Below, piece after piece: positions 28,205-39,686 of a DNA stretch of 64,000 bases. The notes beneath the pieces were generated by a model. It did no database searches. It was given only the letters and a program-made list of their open reading frames with translations, and was not told where the DNA came from. Numbering within the stretch: position 1 is the first letter of the stretch; every line of letters begins with the position of its first letter. Source of the DNA: Pseudarthrobacter phenanthrenivorans. Lineage in GTDB: Bacteria > Actinomycetota > Actinomycetes > Actinomycetales > Micrococcaceae. Position numbers and translations under genes: made by a program. The stretch lies in assembly GCF_000813845.1 (NCBI RefSeq), contig NZ_JWTB01000032.1:1-64000 (forward strand). The letters are read 5' to 3'.

Positions 28205-30232
28205 CTAAGATTCAATGATTTCGCCGGTGGACATGTTGATGGCGGGCACGGATGCAGATTCGGTCCCGTCCCCGGCGAAGTGGTTCACGATGGCGGTGGC
28301 CAGGGCCGGGCCGATGCCCTTGGCCTGCGCAAGCTCTTCGGCGCTGGCCGCCTTCACTCCCTTGACGGACCCGAAGTGTGCCAGCAGGGCCTTCCGCTTG
28401 GAGGCGCCCAGCCCGGGGACGGCATCCAGCGCCGATACGGTCATGGCCTTGCCGCGCTTCTGCCGATGGAACGTAATGGCGAAGCGGTGCGCCTCGTCCC
28501 GGATCCGCTGCAGCAGGTACAGCCCCTGCGAGGTGCGGGGCAGGATCACCGGGAAGTCGCTGTCCGGCAGCCACACTTCCTCCAGGCGCTTGGCGAGGCC
28601 CACCACGTAGACATCGTCGATGCCCAGGTCCTTCAGGGCCCGGGCCGCCGCGTTCACCTGTGGCTGCCCGCCGTCCACCACCACCAGGTTGGGCGGGTAG
28701 GCAAACTTCGCCTTGGGCGCAGGCGTGGTGCTGTCCAGCACCGTGCTGCCCGGGGCGGGGTCTGCGGCGTCTGGGCTGTCCGACAGGTCCGCGGGATCCG
28801 CGGCAAGGACCGATTCGTCCACCTGGGCCGATTTGTCCTTAAGGTAGTGGCGGAACCGGCGGGTCAGGACGTCGTGCATCGCCGCCGTGTCGTCGGCGGC
28901 CGCGGGACCGGTGATCGAGAACTTGCGGTAGTCCGACTTCTTGGGCAGGCCGTCCTCCACCACCACCATGGAGGCCACCACGTTGGTGCCCTGGACGTGG
29001 GACACATCGAAGCACTCGATCCGGAGCAGGGGCACCGGCAGGTCAAGGGCTTCCTGGAGTTCCTGCAGCGCCTGGGACCTGACCGTGATGTCTCCTGCCC
29101 GCCGCGTCTTATGCAGCTTCAGGGCGTGTTCGGCGTTTTCCCGCACGGTGGACATCAGGGCGGCTTTGTCCCCGCGGCGGGGCACGCGGATGTCCACCTT
29201 GGCACCGCGGATACCGCCCAGCCAGGTGGCGAGGTCGTCGGTGTTGCTGGGCTCCACCGGAACCAGGATTTCCCGGGGCAGCCGGCCGTGGGTGTCGCCG
29301 TCCTCGCCGTAGACCTGCAGCAGGAGGTGTTCCACCAGGTCGGGGGTGGTGAAGTCCTCCACCTTTTCCACCACCCAGCCGCGCTGGCCTCGGATCCTGC
29401 CGCCGCGGACGTGGAACACCTGGACGGCGGCTTCGAGTTCATCCTCGTGCAGGGCAAAGACGTCGGCGTCGGTGTCTTCGGCCAGCACGACGGCATTGCG
29501 TTCAAAGACCTTGCGGAGGGCCGTGATGTCGTCGCGCAGCCGCGCCGCGTGCTCGTAATCCAGTTTCGCCACGGCGTCGGCCATCTGCTTTTCGAGCTTG
29601 TTGATGAACCGCTTGGCCTCGCCGCCCATGAAGGCGCAGAAGTCCTCGGCCAGTGCCCGGTGGTCCTCGGGCCCGATGCGCCCCACGCAGGGCGCGGAGC
29701 ATTTGTCGATGTAGCCCAGCAGGCACGGCCTGCCGCTGGCCTCGGCACGCTTGAAGACGCCCGCGCTGCAGCTCCGGACGGGGAAGACCCGCAGCAGGGT
29801 GTCCATCGTTTCCCGGATGGCGCCGGCCGTGTAGGGACCGAAGTAGCGGGTCCCTTTCCGCTTGTCCCCCCGCATGACCTGCACGCGCGGATACTTTTCG
29901 CTCATGGTGACAGCGAGGTAGGGATAGGTTTTGTCATCCCGGAACACCACGTTGAAGCGCGGTTTGAATTCCTTGATCCAGGTGTATTCCAGCTGCAGCG
30001 ACTCCAGTTCGCTGCCCACCACGGTCCATTCGACGCTGCTGGCCGCGTGGACCATCGCGTAGGTCTTCGGCAGCAGCCCGGCCGGGTTGGCGAAGTACGA
30101 GTTCAGCCGGGACCGGAGGCTTTTCGCCTTGCCGACGTAGATGACCCGCCCGTGCGGATCACGGAAACGGTAGACGCCGGGGTTGGTGGGTATTTCACCG
30201 GTTTTGGGCCGGTAACTTGCTGGATTTGCCAC
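28205..30232 (-). CDS. uvrC: Excinuclease ABC subunit C
   Basis: Makes both incisions in nucleotide excision repair. The 675-residue protein contains the GIY-YIG nuclease domain (GVYRFRDPHGRVIYVGKA, about 19-36), a UVR motif region (about 200-235), the RNase H-like endonuclease (IECFDVSHVQGT, about 400) and C-terminal helix-hairpin-helix repeats (about 590-650). An acidic insert near residues 480-510 is variable. It starts with GTG, 6 bases after a TAGACT hexamer, so it is probably leaderless. First gene of uvrC-rapZ-yvcK-whiA. Confidence 0.97.
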   Translation of the reverse strand: MANPASYRPKTGEIPTNPGVYRFRDPHGRVIYVGKAKSLRSRLNSYFANPAGLLPKTYAMVHAASSVEWTVVGSELESLQLEYTWIKEFKPRFNVVFRDDKTYPYLAVTMSEKYPRVQVMRGDKRKGTRYFGPYTAGAIRETMDTLLRVFPVRSCSAGVFKRAEASGRPCLLGYIDKCSAPCVGRIGPEDHRALAEDFCAFMGGEAKRFINKLEKQMADAVAKLDYEHAARLRDDITALRKVFERNAVVLAEDTDADVFALHEDELEAAVQVFHVRGGRIRGQRGWVVEKVEDFTTPDLVEHLLLQVYGEDGDTHGRLPREILVPVEPSNTDDLATWLGGIRGAKVDIRVPRRGDKAALMSTVRENAEHALKLHKTRRAGDITVRSQALQELQEALDLPVPLLRIECFDVSHVQGTNVVASMVVVEDGLPKKSDYRKFSITGPAAADDTAAMHDVLTRRFRHYLKDKSAQVDESVLAADPADLSDSPDAADPAPGSTVLDSTTPAPKAKFAYPPNLVVVDGGQPQVNAAARALKDLGIDDVYVVGLAKRLEEVWLPDSDFPVILPRTSQGLYLLQRIRDEAHRFAITFHRQKRGKAMTVSALDAVPGLGASKRKALLAHFGSVKGVKAASAEELAQAKGIGPALATAIVNHFAGDGTESASVPAINMSTGEIIES

Positions 30233-30238
30233 CTATCA

Positions 30239-30244
30239 AGTCTA
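30239..30244 (-). promoter_or_regulatory. Leaderless -10 box of uvrC
   Basis: TAGACT 6 bases before the uvrC GTG at 30232, with no ribosome binding site between. The same hexamer and spacing occur at yigZ. Confidence 0.6.
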
Positions 30245-30315
30245 CTGAGTCGCGCCGTACCTCATTGACAGCAGCGCCCCATTGGCTGCGGGCGGGCTGT
30301 CAACGGGGCCCGGGT

Positions 30316-30984
30316 CTATTCGACAGTCTTGCTCTGGTTGTAGCTTGCCGAACGTTGCTGGCCGCTGAGCCCGGCGATTGCGTCCATGATCCGGTCCGTG
30401 ACTTCCCGGCGGGCGGGCAGGGAGTGGTCGGGTCCGGTCTTGTCGAAGTACAGCGGTTCACCCACCTTCATGGTGAAGTGCTGCGGCCTGACCCCTTTTT
30501 CCCCGGCGCGCTGGAGCTTCTCGGTGCCGATCAGGCCCACCGGGATTACGGGTGCGCCGGTGGTAAGGGCCAGCCAGCCGACACCTGTGCGTCCCCGGTA
30601 GAGGATGCCGTCCCGTGACCGGGTGCCTTCGGGGTAGATGCCGATACCGCGGCCTGATTCGAGGATGTCCAGCAGGGTTTTGAGCGCCTGGACGCTTGCG
30701 GCCTGTTCACCGCGCTCCACCGGAATGGAACCCACCGATTCGAAGAAGGCCTTCATGACCTTGCCCTTGACGCCGCCGGTGGTGAAGTACTCGGCTTTGG
30801 CGAAGAAGGCGACCGGGCGGGGCATGAGTGCCTGGACGATCACGCTGTCGAAGAAGGAAAGGTGGTTGGGGGCCACGATAAAGGGCCCGTCGGAGGGGAC
30901 GTTTTCGAGTCCGACGACGGTGGGCCGGCAGGTGCCGGCGATCAGGTTGCGCGTGGTCCAGCGGACGGCATCAAACATTTCCAT
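30316..30984 (-). CDS. 1-acyl-sn-glycerol-3-phosphate acyltransferase-like
   Basis: A 222-residue PlsC-family acyltransferase for phospholipid synthesis. The catalytic NHLSFFD (HX4D, about residue 39), the glycerophosphate motif YPEGTRSRDG (about 118) and PVIPVGLIG are present. It overlaps the HAD gene upstream by 14 bases, so the pair is cotranscribed. Whether it makes phosphatidic acid or acylates another acceptor cannot be told from sequence. Confidence 0.9.
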   Translation of the reverse strand: MEMFDAVRWTTRNLIAGTCRPTVVGLENVPSDGPFIVAPNHLSFFDSVIVQALMPRPVAFFAKAEYFTTGGVKGKVMKAFFESVGSIPVERGEQAASVQALKTLLDILESGRGIGIYPEGTRSRDGILYRGRTGVGWLALTTGAPVIPVGLIGTEKLQRAGEKGVRPQHFTMKVGEPLYFDKTGPDHSLPARREVTDRIMDAIAGLSGQQRSASYNQSKTVE

Positions 30985-31687
30985 CGTTGCTCACCCCGCT
31001 CATGGCCGCTGCGTGGATGGCCTGCAGCCGTCCGATAACGGCCACCAGTTCCTCGCCGGTCGTGACGACCGCGACGGAGCCGGCTTCCTCCAGTTCCCCC
31101 TCCGGAGCGAAGCCCCAGCTCACCCCGATGCAATCCAGTCCGTTCGCGATGGCGCCGGCGACGTCCTGGGCGCGGTCCCCCACCATGATGGCGTGCTGGG
31201 TGTCCAGGTCCCGGAGGGCGGCGGCGATGATCTGGGTCTTGCCCAGCGGCACGCCCTCAACTGCCGTTTCATCGTCGGCGGAACCGTGGATGCCCTGGAA
31301 GAACCCGTCGATGCCGTGGTGTGCCAACACTTTATGCGCCAGGCGCTGGGGTTTTTGGGTGGCCACGGCCACAGGGTGGCCCGCAGCCGCGAAGGATTCG
31401 AGGATGTCCCGGATGCCCGGGTAGAGCCGGCTCTGGCCGATTCCGGTGGCGACGTAGTACTCGCGGTACCGGCGGACCACTTCTCCGAGTTGGTCCGCCG
31501 GTACCTTTGCCACGTTGAGCAGTGAGTCGCTGAGCTTGGGGCCGATCATCGCATCGAGCAGTTCCTGGCCGGGAACCGGGAGCCCCAGCTCCCGGAGGGC
31601 CGATGCAATTCCCTCAGTTATTCCACCGGCCGGATCGACAAGAGTGCCGTCCAGGTCAAAGATCACGGGCACAGTTGTTGAAGTCAC
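30971..31687 (-). CDS. HAD-family phosphatase, phosphoglycolate phosphatase-like
   Basis: A 238-residue haloacid dehalogenase hydrolase. Motif I FDLDGTLVDPA (about 10-20), motif II in VAVATQKPQ (about 110), motif III lysine in GKTQII and motif IV MVGDRAQD (about 172) are intact. The cap domain is helical, as in Gph and PpaX. It begins with GTG and overlaps the acyltransferase gene by 14 bases. Substrate not predictable. Confidence 0.88.
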   Translation of the reverse strand: MTSTTVPVIFDLDGTLVDPAGGITEGIASALRELGLPVPGQELLDAMIGPKLSDSLLNVAKVPADQLGEVVRRYREYYVATGIGQSRLYPGIRDILESFAAAGHPVAVATQKPQRLAHKVLAHHGIDGFFQGIHGSADDETAVEGVPLGKTQIIAAALRDLDTQHAIMVGDRAQDVAGAIANGLDCIGVSWGFAPEGELEEAGSVAVVTTGEELVAVIGRLQAIHAAAMSGVSNDGNV

Positions 31688-31766
31688 CGGGTTAGTTTCT
31701 CACGACAGCAGGAGTGCCTGAAACTCACATTCCCCTGCGGGAATATTCGGGCAGATTTTCCGTCCG

Positions 31767-34691
<2,925 letters not shown>

Positions 34692-34697
34692 CCCATT

Positions 34698-34703
34698 ATG
34701 CTA
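34698..34703 (-). promoter_or_regulatory. Leaderless -10 box of uvrA
   Basis: TAGCAT 6 bases before the uvrA GTG at 34691; the overlapping CATAAT is a second candidate. Neither leaves room for a leader. Confidence 0.6.
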
Positions 34704-34704
34704 A

Positions 34705-34720
34705 TCGAAAACTTTTTCGA
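34705..34720 (-). promoter_or_regulatory. LexA (SOS) box candidate at uvrA
   Basis: TCGAAAACTTTTTCGA, a 16-bp near-palindrome, matching the actinobacterial/Gram-positive LexA consensus TCGAAC-N4-GTTCGA at 10 of 12 fixed positions. It lies between the -35 and -10 regions of uvrA, where a repressor would block polymerase. Confidence 0.65.
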
Positions 34721-34738
34721 ACACTGACGGTTCCGCCG

Positions 34739-35119
34739 TCAGGGAACATCGTAGGCGGCGGCGAGGATCTTCACCGCTTCGGCGAAGCTGGCACCTTGGG
34801 ATTTTGCGACGGCGGCATACGCGGCGGCGGCGGCAGACAGCCCGCCCAGCCGCTCGTCACGGGCAGAGACGACCGTGCCGTTCCGCCCGCGGGTGGCGAC
34901 GACGCCTGCCGCTTCCAGCTCCTTGTAGGCCCGGGCCACCGTGTGTGGGGCGACGTCCAGCGTTTCCGCCAGTGCCCGCACCGCTGGGAGCCTGGTGCCC
35001 GGTGGCAGTGCGCCGTTGTCGGCCAGGTGGATGATTTGCAGCCGCAGCTGTTCGAACAGCGCCACGCTGCTGGCGGCGTTGGGCCGCCAGGAGCCGGGAA
35101 AGTCACCGGTGCCGTTCAC
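34739..35119 (-). CDS. GntR-family regulator (YtrA type)
   Basis: A 126-residue GntR winged-helix protein with only a short C-terminal dimerisation part, as in the YtrA group that controls ABC exporters. The DNA-binding domain spans about residues 17-85 (PPGTRLPAVRALAETLDVAPHTVARAYKELEAAGVV). The GTG start overlaps the stop of the ABC gene upstream (GTGA), making it the last gene of the exporter operon. Self-regulation of that operon is inferred. Confidence 0.9.
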   Translation of the reverse strand: MNGTGDFPGSWRPNAASSVALFEQLRLQIIHLADNGALPPGTRLPAVRALAETLDVAPHTVARAYKELEAAGVVATRGRNGTVVSARDERLGGLSAAAAAYAAVAKSQGASFAEAVKILAAAYDVP

Positions 35120-36927
35120 AGGCCGCCCTCCAGGACGCCGGCCCTGCCGTCCCGTTCGGCGAACTGTGCGTTGTACAGCCTGGCATAGTAGCTGTTGGCA
35201 GCAAGCAGGTTGGCGTGCGTGCCCTGCTCAACGATGCGTCCGTGGTCCATGACCAGAATTAGATCAGCGTTGCGGATGGTGGACAAACGGTGGGCGATCA
35301 CGAAACTCGTCCGCCCGTGGCGGAGGCGCTGCATTGCCTGGCGGATGAGCAGTTCTGTCCTGGAGTCCACCGAGCTGGTGGCCTCGTCCAGGACCAGCAC
35401 GGCACGTCCGGCCAGTTGCGCCCTGGCGATGGTGATGAGCTGCCGCTGCCCCTGGCTCAGTGGTTCGCCGCCGTTCTCCAGCACGGTGCCGTAGCCGTGC
35501 GGCAGGGACCTGATGAAGCGGTCCGCGTAGGTTGCCTCGGCGGCGGCAACAATGGCCGTATCCGGGGCGCCCGGCCGTCCGTAGGCGATGTTGTCCCGGA
35601 TGGTTCCGGCAAAGAGCCAGGAATCCTGGGGCACCACGCCGAACCGGGACCGGAGCCGGTCGCGGGGGATGTTGGCGATGTCCGTGCCGCCGATGCTGAT
35701 CCGCCCCGATGAGGGTTCCAGGAACCGCATCAAGAGATTGATGACGGTGCTCTTTCCCGCACCGGTGTGTCCCACGATGGCCACGGCCTGGCCGGGTGCC
35801 ACCGTGAAGCTGAGGTTCCTGACGGCGGGGACGGCTCCGGGGTAGCCGAAGGTGACGTCGTGGAAGGCGATGCTGCCGGCCGGGGGTGCATCGGCCGCCC
35901 CGCCGGGCGGCTCCTCCGGGTCTTCACCGGCATCCAGGAGCACGAAGACCCGGGCCGCGGACGCCGCGCAGGACTGCATGACGTTCAGCAGCCCGCCGAT
36001 CTGCCCCACCGGCTGGGTGAACAGGCGGCTGAACTGGATGAAGGCCTGGACGCCGCCAATCGTCATGGTGCCGGCGATGACCTGCAGCGCCCCGACGACG
36101 GCAACGGCGATGTAATTGAGGTTGGACACCAGCACCATCAGCGGCTGGACCACCCCGGCTGAATACTGGGCTTTGGCGGCCGCCCGCGCCAGCCGGCCGT
36201 TGCTGCGGCGGAAGACCTCGGCAGCCTGTGCCTGCTGTCCGAAGGCCTTGATGACCTCATGCCCGCTGATGAACTCCTCGACGTACGCGTTCAGTTCGCC
36301 GGTCTCCTTCCATTGCCGGCCAAAATGCTCCTGGGACCGCCGGGCCACCACCACGGTGATCCAGGTGGAGAGGGGAACGGTGGCGACGGCGATGGCAGCG
36401 AGCAGCGGGGAGATCCACAGCATCATGGCCAGTGAGCCGCACAGCATCAGCACCGACACGATCAGCTGGGTCAGGACCTGGTTGAGGGCCTGGGCAATGT
36501 TGTCGATGTCGTTGGTGGCACGGCTCAGGACGTCGCCGCGGGACCGTTCACGGAAATAGGTCGAGGGCAGGCGGTGCAGCTTGTCCTCCACCGAGGCGCG
36601 CAGCCCGTACATGACTCCCTGGACGGCATGGGCCGTCAACGCCCCCTGCGCCCAGTTGAACAGGGAGGCGAAGACGTACATCACCGACACCGCCGCCAGC
36701 AGGATGCCAAGCCGCTGGTCCAGGCTGCCCTGGAAGATGGCTTCCACCACAACGTCGGTGGCGTCGCCGAGATACTTCGGGGCGGCGACATTGAGGGCCG
36801 CGAAGGCGCAGGTGGCGGCCACCGCTCCCAGCATTTGCAGGCGGAAGGGACGCAGGAGGCCGAGGAGCCTCCGGGCGGTGGGCCAGAACCTGTGCTCCGT
36901 TTCCCCGGTTTCCTCCCCCGCCCTCAC
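35116..36927 (-). CDS. Heterodimeric ABC exporter, consensus-site half
   Basis: A 603-residue exporter half-transporter: six membrane segments (about 20-320) then an ATPase domain. Walker A GHTGAGKST, Walker B LVLDEATSSVD with the catalytic Glu, and H-loop IAHRLST are all intact. Its signature, however, reads LSQGQ rather than LSGGQ. This fits pairing with the degenerate partner encoded upstream. The GTG at 36927 was chosen over a 97-codon upstream extension because it makes a GTGA overlap with the partner gene. Likely exports drugs, lipids or peptides; substrate unknown. Confidence 0.92.
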   Translation of the reverse strand: MRAGEETGETEHRFWPTARRLLGLLRPFRLQMLGAVAATCAFAALNVAAPKYLGDATDVVVEAIFQGSLDQRLGILLAAVSVMYVFASLFNWAQGALTAHAVQGVMYGLRASVEDKLHRLPSTYFRERSRGDVLSRATNDIDNIAQALNQVLTQLIVSVLMLCGSLAMMLWISPLLAAIAVATVPLSTWITVVVARRSQEHFGRQWKETGELNAYVEEFISGHEVIKAFGQQAQAAEVFRRSNGRLARAAAKAQYSAGVVQPLMVLVSNLNYIAVAVVGALQVIAGTMTIGGVQAFIQFSRLFTQPVGQIGGLLNVMQSCAASAARVFVLLDAGEDPEEPPGGAADAPPAGSIAFHDVTFGYPGAVPAVRNLSFTVAPGQAVAIVGHTGAGKSTVINLLMRFLEPSSGRISIGGTDIANIPRDRLRSRFGVVPQDSWLFAGTIRDNIAYGRPGAPDTAIVAAAEATYADRFIRSLPHGYGTVLENGGEPLSQGQRQLITIARAQLAGRAVLVLDEATSSVDSRTELLIRQAMQRLRHGRTSFVIAHRLSTIRNADLILVMDHGRIVEQGTHANLLAANSYYARLYNAQFAERDGRAGVLEGGL

Positions 36928-38672
36928 GGGGCGCCATCCAGGGCCAGCTGTGACTCGGCAATCTCCCGGTAGGTGGCGGATGTTTCCAGCAGGTCCTGGT
37001 GGGTTCCCTGCGCAACCAGCCGGCCGCCGTCGAGCACCAGGATGAGGTCGGCATCCTCCACCGTGGCAATGCGTTCGGCCACTACCACCACCGTGGCTGC
37101 GGCCAGAACCTGGTCCAGGGCTTGCCGGAGCCTGGTGTCGGTGTCGTAGTCGAGGGAGGAGAAGCTGTCGTCGAAGAGGCAGAGGGGCGCCCTGCGCAGC
37201 AGTGCCCTGGCAATGCACAGACGCTGCCGCTGGCCACCTGACAGGCTGGCACCGCCCTGGCCCACCGGCGTGGCCAGCCCCAGGGGAAGGTCACGCATGA
37301 ACCGCATGGTCTGCGCTGTTTCCAGCGCATCCCACAGTTCGTCGTCCGTGGCCTGCGGGTCCGCCATCCGCAAATTGCCGGCGATGGTCCCGGTGAACAG
37401 GTGCGAGTGCTGGGGCACGACGGCCATGGCGGCGCGGAGTTGGTCCAGGGGCAGGTCCCTGATGTCGTGGCCACCCAGGGTGATCCGCCCTGCGGTGGGG
37501 TCGAGGAACCGCGGAATGAGGTTAAGCAGGGTCGTTTTGCCGCTGCCGGTGGCGCCGACGATTGCCGTGGTAGTGCCGGGAGCCGCGGTGAAACTGACGT
37601 CCGCAAGAACGGGCGCTTCTGCTCCTGGATACGAGAAGGCGACGTCGTGGAACACCAGCGGCACCGGCCTGCCTGCCGCATCCGGCATTGGCTGCTGTTG
37701 TGCCCGGGAAGCGGTGGTGACGGACGGATCTGTGTCCAGGACGGCCTGGATGCGTTCCGCGCAGACCGCGGCCCGCGGCGCCGTCATGAGCACGTACATG
37801 GCCATCATGATCGCCAGCAGGATCTGCATGATATAGGCGATGAAGGCCGTGAGCGCGCCGAGGTTCATCTGTCCCGCCTGGATGCGGTGGCCGCCGAACC
37901 ACACCACGGCCACGGAACTCAGGTTCACCACCACCATGATCATCGGGAGCATCCCGGCCACCAGGAGGGCGGACTGGAGGTTGTTGGCGGTGAGGCCTGC
38001 GTTGGTGGTGGCAAACCGCCGTGCTTCGTGCCTCTGGCGGACGAAGGCGCGGATGACGTCCACGCCTATGATCTGCTCACGCAGGATTCCGCCCGACCGG
38101 TCCAGCAGGTCCTGGCCCTCGCGGTACAGCGGAATCAGTCGGCGGACGACCAGGTACATGATCAGCAGGAGCAGGGGCACGACGGCGATCACCACCACGG
38201 ACAGCGCCACATCCTGCTGCAGGGCCAGCACGATGCCGCCGACGCCCATGGCCGGCCCCGCGAAGAGCATGGTGAAGACCAGCACGGCGAACGCCTGAAT
38301 CTGCTGGACGTCGTTCGTGGCGCGGGTGGTCAGGCTTTGGGTGCCAAAGAGGGCCACGTCCTGCGAGGACAATGACTGGATCCGGGCGAAGACTTCGGCC
38401 CGCAGGCGGTGCCCGATCCGCATGGCGACGACGGCGCCCAGGTAGCCCGCCGCGATGGCAGCAGCCGCCTGCACCACGGCCACGACAGCCATCAGGGCAC
38501 CGAGCCGGGAGATCACCTCAGGCTTCCCCGCGACGATGCCATCGTCGATGATGGCGGCGTTCAGGGTGGGCAGCAGCAGGTTGGCGCCGGCCTGGACCAG
38601 CTGGAGGACAAGGATTACCCCGACGCCCGTGTACTGTCCTTTGAGCTGCCGCTTCATGAGTCCGACCAGCAA
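36924..38672 (-). CDS. Heterodimeric ABC exporter, degenerate-site half
   Basis: A 582-residue exporter half-transporter with six membrane segments and an ATPase domain. Walker A (GATGSGKTT) and signature (LSGGQ) are normal. The Walker B stretch reads CLFDDSFSSLD, with Asp in place of the catalytic Glu, and the H-loop reads VAERIAT, with Glu in place of His. That is the pattern of the catalytically weak half of heterodimeric exporters such as TM287/288 and LmrCD. It starts with TTG behind GGGGG; ATG at 38657 is an alternative. First gene of the operon. Confidence 0.92.
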   Translation of the reverse strand: MLVGLMKRQLKGQYTGVGVILVLQLVQAGANLLLPTLNAAIIDDGIVAGKPEVISRLGALMAVVAVVQAAAAIAAGYLGAVVAMRIGHRLRAEVFARIQSLSSQDVALFGTQSLTTRATNDVQQIQAFAVLVFTMLFAGPAMGVGGIVLALQQDVALSVVVIAVVPLLLLIMYLVVRRLIPLYREGQDLLDRSGGILREQIIGVDVIRAFVRQRHEARRFATTNAGLTANNLQSALLVAGMLPMIMVVVNLSSVAVVWFGGHRIQAGQMNLGALTAFIAYIMQILLAIMMAMYVLMTAPRAAVCAERIQAVLDTDPSVTTASRAQQQPMPDAAGRPVPLVFHDVAFSYPGAEAPVLADVSFTAAPGTTTAIVGATGSGKTTLLNLIPRFLDPTAGRITLGGHDIRDLPLDQLRAAMAVVPQHSHLFTGTIAGNLRMADPQATDDELWDALETAQTMRFMRDLPLGLATPVGQGGASLSGGQRQRLCIARALLRRAPLCLFDDSFSSLDYDTDTRLRQALDQVLAAATVVVVAERIATVEDADLILVLDGGRLVAQGTHQDLLETSATYREIAESQLALDGAP

Positions 38673-38731
38673 GATACCCCCTGTAATGCCTACGGCCGAA
38701 GAGGGGGCCAGCGGCTTGACCCCTCAATCAG

Positions 38732-38747
38732 TGGCCATTGTAAGCCA
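38732..38747 (-). promoter_or_regulatory. Possible operator over the ABC exporter promoter
   Basis: TGGC-N8-GCCA inverted repeat whose centre covers TACAAT (38737-38742 on the minus strand), about 65 bases before the first ABC gene. A TTGACA lies further upstream but 21 bases away, which is longer than ideal. The GntR protein of the operon is the obvious candidate binder. Confidence 0.35.
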
Positions 38748-38809
38748 GATCACTTTTCTTTGCTGTCAAGGCGTGTGACTGGCAGGGAAACCTGCCGGCC
38801 ACCGGGTTG

Positions 38810-39589
38810 TCAGTCCAGTTTGCGGCCTACGGCGAAGATCCTGCGGAAGGGAAAAATGGTCCCGTGGGGACCGGGCGGATAGGCCTCCCGCAAGGCGGCG
38901 GCGTATTCGGTTTCGAACTGCCTGGCGTCTTCCCCGTCAAGTGCTGCCATGACCGGCCGCAATGCCGTGCCGCGGACCCATTCCAGGACGGGGTCGGGTC
39001 CCGCCAGGACCTGCTGGTAGCTGGTCTCCCACGCGTCGGCGGCGCACCCGGCGTCCAGCAGGATGCCCAGGTAGTCCGCCGGTTCGCCCACCGATTCTCC
39101 ACCCCGCAGCACGCCGCCCAGCTTTTCCGACCAGCGCTCCGAGGCGGCGAGGCCCCGCATCAGCGCATGGGAGGGGGCGTTGAAGTTTCCCGGTACCTGC
39201 ATGGCAAACCAGGCTCCGGGCCGCAGGGCCGCCAGCCACTTTGCCATCAGCTCCTGGTGGCCTGGAACCCACTGCAGGGCGGCGTTGCTGACCACAACGT
39301 CCGTCCCGGAATCGGGCATCCATCCGGCGATGTCAGCCTGCATGAACTGCAGGCCGGGCAGGCCGGCTGCCAGGGGCGCGGCCTTCGCAAGCATTTCCGC
39401 GGATGAATCGATGCCCTGGACGGCTGCCCGCGGCCACCGTTCCGCCAGCGTTGCCGTGAGGTTCCCCGGCCCGCAGCCGAGGTCCACCACGCGCCCAGGC
39501 GCGGAGGCGTGGATCCGGGCCGTGAGGTCAAAGAAGGGCCGGTCCCGGTAGTCACCGAACTGGACGTACTTAGCGGGATCCCATTTCAT
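38810..39589 (-). CDS. tam: Trans-aconitate 2-methyltransferase-like
   Basis: A 259-residue SAM-dependent class I methyltransferase. The SAM motif VVDLGCGPGNLT lies near residue 34, and the N-terminus (MKWDPAKYVQFGDYRDRPFFDL) is characteristic of Tam, which methylates trans-aconitate, a spontaneous inhibitor of aconitase. GGAGAAG precedes the ATG at 39589; the frame is open a further 103 codons but lacks family similarity. Divergent from the helicase gene with a 97-bp gap. Confidence 0.88.
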   Translation of the reverse strand: MKWDPAKYVQFGDYRDRPFFDLTARIHASAPGRVVDLGCGPGNLTATLAERWPRAAVQGIDSSAEMLAKAAPLAAGLPGLQFMQADIAGWMPDSGTDVVVSNAALQWVPGHQELMAKWLAALRPGAWFAMQVPGNFNAPSHALMRGLAASERWSEKLGGVLRGGESVGEPADYLGILLDAGCAADAWETSYQQVLAGPDPVLEWVRGTALRPVMAALDGEDARQFETEYAAALREAYPPGPHGTIFPFRRIFAVGRKLD

Positions 39590-39672
39590 GTTTCTTCTCC
39601 AGGTTCTGACGCACTCCGGGCCAAGCCGTAGCCTAACCCGCCGGGACGCTGAACCCGCCGGCAACGTGGCAC

Positions 39673-39678
39673 TAAGGT
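39673..39678 (+). promoter_or_regulatory. Leaderless -10 box of DUF3516 helicase gene
   Basis: TAAGGT 8 bases before the ATG at 39687. Confidence 0.45.
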
Positions 39679-39686
39679 TGAAGTCA

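Noticed and set aside
31729..31744. ATTCCC-CTGC-GGGAAT hairpin after uvrA
   Set aside because: Only 6 bp with no U-tract; too weak to call a terminator, though it may act as one.
34725..34741. TGACGG/CCGTCA hairpin at the end of the GntR gene
   Set aside because: Short and overlapping the stop codon; the following sequence is the uvrA regulatory region, so a terminator call is not secure.
36928..37218. 97-codon upstream extension of the second ABC exporter half
   Set aside because: It is Pro/Arg/Gly-rich, lies over the real end of the first half gene, and the GTGA overlap gives a better start.
38781..38796. GGCAGG-GAAA-CCTGCC hairpin after tam
   Set aside because: Six pairs only and no U-tract; possible weak terminator but not supported enough to list.
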